Assembly (NCBI RefSeq): GCF_005876855.1
Contig: NZ_QLAE01000035.1
Location: forward strand, 1-52,981
From: Stutzerimonas nosocomialis
Lineage (GTDB): Bacteria; Pseudomonadota; Gammaproteobacteria; Pseudomonadales; Pseudomonadaceae
Length of the DNA stretch: 52,981 nt
Reading direction: 5' to 3'
Shown: positions 1-7,683 of the stretch, in pieces
Layout: the number at the start of each line of letters is the position of its first letter
Position numbering within the stretch: position 1 is the stretch's first letter
The notes under the pieces: generated by a model
Told to the model about the DNA's origin: nothing
The model's input: only the letters and a program-made list of their open reading frames with translations
Database searches by the model: none
Translations under genes and position numbers: made by a program

Positions 1-1
1 T

Positions 2-253
2 CTGGGCTTGCGTCACCTGTACACCAAGCCCTACACGCCACGTACCAACGGCAAGGCAGAGCGATTCATCCAGACCAGCCTGCGTGAATGGGCCTATGCC
101 CGCAGCTACGACAGCTCCGAACAGCGAGCAGCACACTTGCTGCCGTGGCTTCATCACTACAACTGGCACAGATTGCACGCCAGCCTCGGCTACCAGCCGC
201 CAATCAGCAGGGCGCCATTCCTACTGAACAACGTACTGGCTTTACACATCTAG
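2..253 (+). CDS. IS481-family transposase, C-terminal fragment
   Basis: This is the last 83 codons of a DDE transposase/integrase-core protein; its start lies before the window. The frame is open from base 2 and stops at TAG 251-253. The segment PYTPRTNGKAERFIQT carries the E of the DDE triad in the IS481-type context, followed by the usual LREWAY and NWHRLHASLGYQPP tail. It would cut and join the ends of its insertion sequence. No terminal inverted repeat could be recognised downstream, so whether the element is intact cannot be decided. It marks an insertion point just upstream of katB. Confidence 0.8.
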   Translation: MGLRHLYTKPYTPRTNGKAERFIQTSLREWAYARSYDSSEQRAAHLLPWLHHYNWHRLHASLGYQPPISRAPFLLNNVLALHI

Positions 254-436
254 CGCCGCAAACCGGGTTCCGCCGCGCCCGCCACCTGTCGCGGCATAGC
301 GTATCGGGCGGCCGGAAGTGATGAAAGATCGCTATCGGCCGCTTTGCCTTTTCCAATTTAGCCGGCAGCGCAGCCCTCCGTAGCCTTGTCGGGCGTGCCT
401 TAGACACGCCTTTCAGAACATAAAGAGGGATGCACC

Positions 437-1972
437 ATGTCGATTACTTTCAGGGCGACCCTGCCCAACCGCCTGATGCTGGCGATCACCACCGGCGCGC
501 TTGCGCTGTCCGTCAACGCCGCGCCGCTTACCCGCGACAATGGCGCCCCGGTTGGCAACAACCAGAACTCCCAGACCGCCGGCCCCAATGGTCCGACCCT
601 GCTGCAGGACGTGCAGCTGATCCAGAAGCTGCAGCGTTTCGACCGCGAGCGCATCCCGGAGCGCGTCGTCCATGCGCGCGGCACCGGCGCCCACGGCGAG
701 TTCACCGCCACCGAAGACATCTCCGACCTTACCCTGGCCAAGGCCTTCGAGAAGGGCTCCACCACGCCGGTGTTCGTCCGCTTCTCCACCGTGGTGCACG
801 GTCTGCATTCCCCTGAAACCCTGCGCGACCCCCGCGGCTTCGCCACCAAGTTCTACACGGCGGACGGCAACTGGGACCTGGTCGGCAACAACTTCCCGAC
901 CTTCTTCATCCGCGACGCGATCAAGTTCCCCGACATGGTCCACTCGTTCAAGCCGGACCCGCGCACCAACCTGGATGACGACAGCCGCCGCTTCGACTTC
1001 CTCTCCCACCACCCCGAGTCGACCCGCACCCTGACCCTGCTGTACTCCAACCAGGGCACGCCGGCCAGCTACCGGATGATGGACGGCAACGGCGTGCACG
1101 CCTACAAGCTGGTCAACGACCAGGGCCAGGTGCACTACGTCAAGTTCCGCTGGAAGACCCTGCAAGGCCTGAAGAACCTCGATCCGAAAGAAAACGAAGC
1201 GATGCAGGGCAAGGACTACAGCCACCTGTCGCGCGACCTGATCACCGCGATCGAGAAAGGCGACTACCCCAAGTGGGACCTGATGATCCAGGTGCTCAAG
1301 CCCGAAGACCTGGCGAAGTTCGACTTCGATCCGCTGGATGCGACCAAGATCTGGCCTGACGTGCCGGAGCGCAAGATCGGCCAGATGGTGCTGAACAAGA
1401 ACCCGCAGAACATCTTCCAGGAAACCGAGCAGGTCGCCATGGCCCCGGCCAACCTGGTCCCGGGCATCGAGCCTTCGGAAGATCGCCTGCTGCAGGGCCG
1501 CCTGTTCGCCTACGCCGACACCCAGCTGCACCGCGTCGGCACCAACGGCCTGAGCCTGCCGATCAACCGCCCGAAGGTCGACGTCAACAACGGCAACCAG
1601 GACGGCGCGATGAACTTCGGCCAGACCACCTCGGGCGTGAACTACCAGCCGAGCCGTCGCGAAAACCGCGAGGAGACTCCACGCGCGGTCTACAGCAACC
1701 TGGAGCTGAGCGGCACCACCCAGCAGGCACCGATCCAGCGCCAGCAGAACTTCAAGCAGGCCGGCGAGCTGTATCGCTCGTTCACCGCCAAGGAAAAGAC
1801 CGACCTGGTCAACACCCTCGGTGGCGAGCTGGCCCATGCCGACGACGAGGCCAAGCACATCATGCTGTCGTTCTTCTACAAGGCCGACACCGAGTACGGC
1901 GAGCGCCTGACCAAGGTCGCCAAGGCCGACCTCAAGCGCGTGCAGGCACTGGCTGCCGACCTGGAGGACTGA
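437..1972 (+). CDS. katB: Periplasmic catalase KatB
   Basis: A monofunctional haem catalase that converts hydrogen peroxide to water and oxygen. The 511-residue protein has an N-terminal signal peptide (basic start, hydrophobic stretch about residues 12-26, cleavage near VNA-AP), so it is predicted to be periplasmic. The catalytic His is H79 in the VVHARGTGAHGEF context, the distal Asn is N152 in NNFPTFF, and the proximal haem Tyr is Y359 in RLFAYADTQLHRVG (the common motif is RLFSYPDTQ). The ATG at 437 follows a purine-rich AAAGAGGG. An ankyrin gene follows, as in the katB-ankB pair of Pseudomonas aeruginosa, where katB is known to be induced by peroxide through OxyR; no OxyR site was resolved here. 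Confidence 0.95.
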   Translation: MSITFRATLPNRLMLAITTGALALSVNAAPLTRDNGAPVGNNQNSQTAGPNGPTLLQDVQLIQKLQRFDRERIPERVVHARGTGAHGEFTATEDISDLTLAKAFEKGSTTPVFVRFSTVVHGLHSPETLRDPRGFATKFYTADGNWDLVGNNFPTFFIRDAIKFPDMVHSFKPDPRTNLDDDSRRFDFLSHHPESTRTLTLLYSNQGTPASYRMMDGNGVHAYKLVNDQGQVHYVKFRWKTLQGLKNLDPKENEAMQGKDYSHLSRDLITAIEKGDYPKWDLMIQVLKPEDLAKFDFDPLDATKIWPDVPERKIGQMVLNKNPQNIFQETEQVAMAPANLVPGIEPSEDRLLQGRLFAYADTQLHRVGTNGLSLPINRPKVDVNNGNQDGAMNFGQTTSGVNYQPSRRENREETPRAVYSNLELSGTTQQAPIQRQQNFKQAGELYRSFTAKEKTDLVNTLGGELAHADDEAKHIMLSFFYKADTEYGERLTKVAKADLKRVQALAADLED

Positions 1973-1980
1973 TCCGCCCC

Positions 1981-2043
1981 TGCCGATCCGCGGATCGGCA
2001 TCGCGGAGCCACGAAACACCCCGGGGCCGCCACCGGCGGCCCC
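1981..2043 (+). promoter_or_regulatory. Two stem-loops between katB and ankB
   Basis: The 88-base gap holds a perfect 20-base palindrome at 1981-2000 (TGCCGATCC arms) and a second hairpin at 2023-2043 (arms GGGGCCGCC and GGCGGCCCC, loop ACC) followed by TCTTCGG. The second resembles a weak terminator or attenuator that could lower ankB expression relative to katB. Its role is inferred from structure only. Confidence 0.45.
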
Positions 2044-2060
2044 CTCTTCGGAGGACGCCC

Positions 2061-2603
2061 ATGCGTTATCTGGTTTTGAGCGCACTCATGCTGATCGGCC
2101 TAGGCAGCTGGGCCGACGAACCCATTCCCAGCGACCCGACCGAGGTGCAGGCGACCCTGCGCCAGTACTATTTCGACGCCGCGCGCGCCGGCGATACCGC
2201 CATGCTGGCCGAATTCATCGATGAGGACTTCGACCTCGCGACCGCGGACGAAAAGGGCTATACCGCGCTGATCCTGTCGGCCTATCACGGCCACATGGAG
2301 GCCGTCGAACAGCTGCTGGCCGCCGGCGCCAATGCCTGCGCCCAGGACAAGCGAGGCAACACCGCCCTGATGGGCGCGATCTTCAAGGGCGAGCTGCGCA
2401 TCGCGCGGCGCCTGCTCGATACCGGGTGCAATCCCGACCAGCCCAACGGCGCCGGGCAGACCGCCGCCATGTACGCGGCACTGTTCCAGCGCAAGGACGT
2501 GCTCGATGCCCTGAAGGCCCGCGGCGCCGACCTGAATGCCGCCGACCATGCCGGCAACACCGCGCAGACCCTCGCGACGGGCGAGATCCGCAGCGGCTAC
2601 TGA
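2061..2603 (+). CDS. ankB: Ankyrin-repeat protein AnkB, downstream of katB
   Basis: A 180-residue secreted or periplasmic ankyrin protein. Residues 1-18 form a signal peptide (LVLSALMLIGLGSWA), followed by about four ankyrin repeats; the clearest start at KGYTALILSAYHGHMEAVEQ, RGNTALMGAIFKGELRIARR and GQTAAMYAALFQRKDVLDAL. Ankyrin repeats bind other proteins and have no catalytic residues. In P. aeruginosa the matching gene is cotranscribed with katB and is needed for full KatB activity, so the same partnership is inferred. The gene ends in a 7-base convergent overlap with the EAL gene on the other strand. Confidence 0.88.
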   Translation: MRYLVLSALMLIGLGSWADEPIPSDPTEVQATLRQYYFDAARAGDTAMLAEFIDEDFDLATADEKGYTALILSAYHGHMEAVEQLLAAGANACAQDKRGNTALMGAIFKGELRIARRLLDTGCNPDQPNGAGQTAAMYAALFQRKDVLDALKARGADLNAADHAGNTAQTLATGEIRSGY

Positions 2604-3346
2604 GCGGGGAAGCTGATCGGCGGCAACGCCTGGAATGCCGGCTTGGCGAAGAGGTAGCCCTGAAACAGGGTGACGCCCATTTCCCTGAGCGCGGTGTATT
2701 CGCCGAGGGTTTCGATGCCTTCGGCGATCACCGTGATGTTCAGGCGGCGGCAGATCTGCAACGTCGCCTCCACCAGCACCTGGCGGACCGAGTCGGCGTC
2801 GATCCCGCGGATCAGGTGCATGTCCAGCTTGATCACGTCGGGCTGGAAATCGGCCAGCAGGTTCAGGCCCGCATAGGCCGCGCCGAAGTCGTCGATGGCG
2901 GTGATGAAACCCATCCCGCGATAGCTGCGCAGGATCTGCAGCAGATGCTCCATGTCCTCGACCTGCTCCTGCTCGGTCACCTCGAACATGATGCGCTCGA
3001 CCGGGAAATTGACCCGCTTGGCCGTGGCCAGCGTGGCGCGGATGCACAGCTCGGGCTTGTACACCGCATTGGGCATGAAGTTGATCGACAGCCGTCCGGG
3101 CAGCTGCAGTTGCGCCGACCAGTTCAGCGCCGTGACGCGGCAGGCCTGGTCGAAGCTGTAGAGGTTTTCCTGGGTCACCCGCGACAGTACCCAGCCGGCC
3201 CCTTCTCCGGCGACGCCGCGCACCAGCGCTTCATGGGCGAAGACGCTGCGGTCGGTGATGTCGACGATCGGCTGGAACGCCATGCTGATCGGAAAATCCA
3301 GGGCCTCGCCATCGCGGCAGCCCGTACAACGGTGCAATTCTTTCAT
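2597..3346 (-). CDS. Stand-alone EAL-domain protein (putative c-di-GMP phosphodiesterase)
   Basis: A 249-residue protein that is almost entirely an EAL domain, the fold that hydrolyses cyclic di-GMP. Key residues look present: E39-A-L in HEALVRG, N89 in SINF, E122 in FEVTE, the metal pair DD in DDFG (152-155), K173 in IKLD, E in AEGIE (209) and Q229. An N-terminal pair of cysteines (CTGC, 7-10) precedes the domain and no transmembrane or sensor domain is visible. The DDFG-AAYAGL segment differs slightly from the classical DDFGTGYSSL. Activity is therefore likely but not certain. It may instead act as a binding protein. Confidence 0.85.
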   Translation of the reverse strand: MKELHRCTGCRDGEALDFPISMAFQPIVDITDRSVFAHEALVRGVAGEGAGWVLSRVTQENLYSFDQACRVTALNWSAQLQLPGRLSINFMPNAVYKPELCIRATLATAKRVNFPVERIMFEVTEQEQVEDMEHLLQILRSYRGMGFITAIDDFGAAYAGLNLLADFQPDVIKLDMHLIRGIDADSVRQVLVEATLQICRRLNITVIAEGIETLGEYTALREMGVTLFQGYLFAKPAFQALPPISFPAQ

Positions 3347-3599
3347 GCCTTGGCTCCGCGACAGAGAGGTTCATGATCGGTAGACCTCCCAGCCGCGCGA
3401 AGGCGCGGGGACCCAGACGGCGGCCGACAAGCGGCCATGGTCCGCCGGGCTTGGGCAGGAAGGCCGGATTATGGCCAATAGCCACCGGCGTTTCCATCGC
3501 GCGCAACCGTCACGGGCCAAATAAGCCGTTGACCGATGTCAACGGCGGCGCCGCCAACCGGCGCTATGGTGGCCGCTCCATTGCCATCGGAGCCTCCCC

Positions 3600-3869
3600 A
3601 TGCACGTCGACCACCACCCCTTGATCCGCGACTTTGCGGCACAACGCGAGAGGCTGCAGGAGCTGCGCCAGCACGACCTGCACTTCGCCCGCCTGGCCGA
3701 GCGTTACGAAGACCTGGACAAGCGCATCTGCCGCATCGAGGACGGCGTCGAGCCGCTGGACGACGCCGCCCTGGGTGCGCTGAAGCAGGAACGCGTGGTG
3801 CTCAAGGACGACATCGCCCGCCAGCTCGAAAAGCGCGCCGCCAGCTGCTGCGGCAAGTGCTGCGGCTGA
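3600..3869 (+). CDS. YdcH/DUF465-like small coiled-coil protein with Cys-rich tail
   Basis: An 89-residue, highly charged helical protein. The segments HPLIRDFAAQRERLQELRQHD and FARLAERYEDLDKRICRIEDG match the DUF465/YdcH pattern (HPL-R at the start, LDK-I and KQERVVLKDDIARQL later). It is predicted to be an alpha-helical hairpin in the cytosol; the function of the family is not known. The C-terminus CCGKCCG adds four cysteines, which is unusual and could bind metal. The ATG at 3600 follows GGAG at spacing typical of a ribosome site. It stands alone, convergent with the CopD-like gene. Confidence 0.8.
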   Translation: MHVDHHPLIRDFAAQRERLQELRQHDLHFARLAERYEDLDKRICRIEDGVEPLDDAALGALKQERVVLKDDIARQLEKRAASCCGKCCG

Positions 3870-3882
3870 AGCGGGCCTCGCC

Positions 3883-4317
3883 TCAGAACAGCCCGCCGAA
3901 GCGAAAGCCCGACCCGACCCAGACCAGCGCGACCGCGGCCAGGGTCAGCAGCAGGACGTGCAGCGCAAGCGCCGGCAGCCGTTGCGGCGTCAGCTGCGGA
4001 ATCAACCGCAGCCGCGCATGGACGCCGAGCAAGGCGGTCATGCCGAGCAGCGCCAGCTTGGCCTGCACCAGATAGGCCTGCGCCGAAGGCTCCAGCCAGG
4101 CCGCAGGCGGCAGCCAGAGGCTGGCCAGCCAGAGTCCGCTGATCACCTGCAGCGCCAGGGCCGGCAGGCCGACTCGCTCGTAGCGCCGCTCGAAGGCGCG
4201 CACGGCCGCCACGTCCCGGCGTCTCAAGGCGCCGGGCAACACGCCCAGCAGCAGCACCAGATGGCCACCGACCCAGACGCTGGCCCCCAGCAGATGAACG
4301 AACAACAGCATGCGCAT
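3883..4317 (-). CDS. CopD-family membrane protein
   Basis: A 144-residue integral membrane protein with four predicted helices (about residues 3-27, 49-68, 83-100 and 116-134). The opening MRMLLFVHLLGASVWVGGH, with two histidines in the first helix, is typical of the CopD/PF05425 copper-resistance and haem-type membrane family. The chosen ATG at 4317 makes the first helix start at the N-terminus; a longer frame upstream runs through the radA promoter and start and is not credible. The gene is divergent from radA with 115 bases between. The substrate is unknown; copper is only suggested by family name. Confidence 0.75.
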   Translation of the reverse strand: MRMLLFVHLLGASVWVGGHLVLLLGVLPGALRRRDVAAVRAFERRYERVGLPALALQVISGLWLASLWLPPAAWLEPSAQAYLVQAKLALLGMTALLGVHARLRLIPQLTPQRLPALALHVLLLTLAAVALVWVGSGFRFGGLF

Positions 4318-4432
4318 GGCGGTCTTCCGGTCCGATTTGTTTACAGTCTGAACGCGGTCGTCGCGCCCGGGGCTGATCGCGATCAAGGCAGCGGCTATCA
4401 TGCGCATCCTTTCGTCCGACGCGGAGCTCCCA

Positions 4433-5797
4433 ATGGCCAAGGCCAAGCGCATGTACGGCTGCACCGAATGCGGCTCGACCTTTCCCAAGTGGGCCGGCCA
4501 GTGCAGCGATTGCGGCGCCTGGAACACGCTGGTGGAAACCGTCGTCGACCCCATCGCGCCGTCGGCCTCCGGGCGCTCTGGCTGGGCTGGCGACAAGGCC
4601 AACCTCAAGACCCTGGCCGAAGTCAGCGTCGAGGAAGTGCCGCGCTTCTCCACCGCCTCGGGCGAGCTCGACCGGGTGCTCGGCGGCGGCCTGGTGGACG
4701 GCTCGGTGGTGCTGATCGGCGGCGATCCGGGCATCGGCAAGTCCACCATCCTGCTGCAGACCCTGTGCAACATCGCCCAGCGCTTCCCCGCGCTCTACGT
4801 CACCGGCGAGGAATCCCAGCAGCAGGTCGCCATGCGCGCGCGACGCCTGGACCTGCCGCAGGACAGGCTCAAGGTGATGACCGAGACCTGCATCGAATCG
4901 ATCATCGCCACGGCCCGGGAGGAAAAGCCCAAGGTCATGGTGATCGACTCCATCCAGACCATCTTCACCGAGCAGCTGCAGTCGGCACCCGGCGGCGTCG
5001 CTCAGGTGCGCGAGAGTGCGGCGCTGCTGGTGCGCTTCGCCAAGCAGAGCGGCACGGCGATCTTCCTGGTCGGCCACGTCACCAAGGAAGGCGCGCTGGC
5101 CGGCCCGCGCGTGCTCGAGCACATGGTCGATACCGTGCTCTATTTCGAGGGCGAGTCCGACGGGCGCCTGCGCCTGCTGCGCGCGGTGAAGAACCGCTTC
5201 GGCGCGGTCAACGAGCTGGGCGTGTTCGGCATGACCGACAAGGGCCTGAAGGAAGTCACCAACCCCTCGGCGATCTTCCTCACCCGCGCCCAGGAAGCGG
5301 TGCCCGGCAGCGTGGTCATGGCCACCTGGGAAGGCACCCGACCGATGCTGGTGGAAGTGCAGGCGCTGGTCGACACCAGCCACCTGGCCAACCCGCGCCG
5401 GGTGACCCTGGGCCTGGACCAGAACCGCCTGGCCATGCTGCTGGCCGTGCTGCACCGCCACGGCAGCATCCCCACCTACGACCAGGACGTGTTCATCAAC
5501 GTGGTCGGCGGCGTGAAGGTGCTGGAAACCGCGGCGGACCTCGCGCTGATGGCCGCCGTGATTTCCAGCCTGCGCAACCGCCCGCTGGACACGGACCTGC
5601 TGGTGTTCGGCGAAGTGGGATTGTCCGGCGAGATCCGCCCGGTGCCGAGCGGTCAGGAGCGATTGAAGGAAGCCGCCAAGCACGGCTTCAAGCGCGCCAT
5701 CGTGCCCAAGGGCAACGCGCCGAAGGAAGCACCGGCGGGATTGCGGATCATCGCCGTGACGCGTCTCGAGCAGGCGCTCGACGCGCTGTTCGAATAG
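4433..5797 (+). CDS. radA: DNA repair protein RadA
   Basis: A RecA-like branch-migration ATPase that processes recombination intermediates. The 454-residue protein has an N-terminal four-cysteine zinc finger (CTECGSTFPKWAGQCSDCG), a Walker A motif GGDPGIGKST, the RadA-specific VKNRFG motif, and a C-terminal Lon-protease-like region beginning around YDQDVFINVVGG. The start at 4433 (MAKAKRMYGC) is preferred because it puts the zinc finger right at the N-terminus and has GGAG seven bases upstream; an earlier in-frame ATG at 4400 lacks this. It is monocistronic. Confidence 0.96.
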   Translation: MAKAKRMYGCTECGSTFPKWAGQCSDCGAWNTLVETVVDPIAPSASGRSGWAGDKANLKTLAEVSVEEVPRFSTASGELDRVLGGGLVDGSVVLIGGDPGIGKSTILLQTLCNIAQRFPALYVTGEESQQQVAMRARRLDLPQDRLKVMTETCIESIIATAREEKPKVMVIDSIQTIFTEQLQSAPGGVAQVRESAALLVRFAKQSGTAIFLVGHVTKEGALAGPRVLEHMVDTVLYFEGESDGRLRLLRAVKNRFGAVNELGVFGMTDKGLKEVTNPSAIFLTRAQEAVPGSVVMATWEGTRPMLVEVQALVDTSHLANPRRVTLGLDQNRLAMLLAVLHRHGSIPTYDQDVFINVVGGVKVLETAADLALMAAVISSLRNRPLDTDLLVFGEVGLSGEIRPVPSGQERLKEAAKHGFKRAIVPKGNAPKEAPAGLRIIAVTRLEQALDALFE

Positions 5798-5830
5798 GCG
5801 GGCGCGGCCGACGAGGCCGCGCCGGCCGGC

Positions 5831-6196
5831 TCAGCCGCCCAGTGCCGCCAGCTCCCGCTCCAGCAGCTCGCTGTCACCCAGGTTGAGTTCCACCAGGCGG
5901 CGCAGGTGGCTGATCGAATCCAGGTCGATATGGCGGCAGGCGAAGCCCAGGGCGTTGCCCTCCTCGTGCGCCAGGTCGACCTCCATGCGCACCTGCGCGT
6001 CCGGCCCCAGGACGATGCGGGCACTGAACGGCAGGCAGGGGTCGCCATTCCAGCCTTCCGGTCGCTCGGCGAGTATTCCTTGCAGCGAAAGGTCCAGCAG
6101 CTTGGCGCTCCATCGCTGGTCGTGCTGGGTCAGCACGAGCGAGGCATCGAAGTCGATGCGCTGAAATCGGCGACGTTCTTGCGCTAGGCCGGTCAT
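5831..6196 (-). CDS. PilZ-domain protein
   Basis: A 121-residue single-domain PilZ protein, the usual bacterial receptor for cyclic di-GMP. The binding motifs are visible: an arginine-rich N-terminal ERRRFQR (RxxxR type) and DLSLQGI (D-x-S-x-x-G type) about 28 residues later. The rest follows the PilZ beta-barrel pattern. No output domain is attached, so it probably works by binding a partner. Two other c-di-GMP genes (2597-3346 and 7684-10641) lie within 5 kb, but separate transcription units are implied. Confidence 0.88.
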   Translation of the reverse strand: MTGLAQERRRFQRIDFDASLVLTQHDQRWSAKLLDLSLQGILAERPEGWNGDPCLPFSARIVLGPDAQVRMEVDLAHEEGNALGFACRHIDLDSISHLRRLVELNLGDSELLERELAALGG

Positions 6197-6261
6197 GACA
6201 ATGCTCCCGTATTGCTTTCAAGACTATAGAACGCGTATGACGGTGCGTCCCGACGACAGGC

Positions 6262-6296
6262 AAAAAGAAGCCCGGTGCACGCGCGTGCACCGGGCT
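6262..6296 (-). terminator. Rho-independent terminator of glyA
   Basis: A perfect palindrome at 6269-6296 (arms AGCCCGGTGCACG and its complement) is followed, reading on the minus strand, by TTCTTTTTG. It lies 16 bases beyond the glyA stop and has the standard stem plus T-run layout. Confidence 0.9.
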
Positions 6297-6311
6297 CGAT
6301 TGCCACTCGGA

Positions 6312-7565
<1,254 letters not shown>

Positions 7566-7683
7566 GGCGGTCCCCTGGTATCAGCTGGGCGGTAAGAAAG
7601 AGGCCGCGGATTCTACCCTATCGCCGGCGCGGTAGGTATGAAGCGCGATCATCCAATGACGAAGCGCGCTCATGCAGCCCGGA

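Noticed and set aside
413-2062. Long open frame on the minus strand opposite katB
   Set aside because: It mirrors the GC-rich codons of katB, has low-complexity composition, and katB has clear catalytic motifs. Similar antisense frames occur opposite radA, the GGDEF-EAL gene, ettA and the RND pump and were left out for the same reason.
7566-7683. Possible glycine or folate-linked riboswitch before glyA
   Set aside because: The leader is only 118 bases and shows no tandem aptamer or conserved core.
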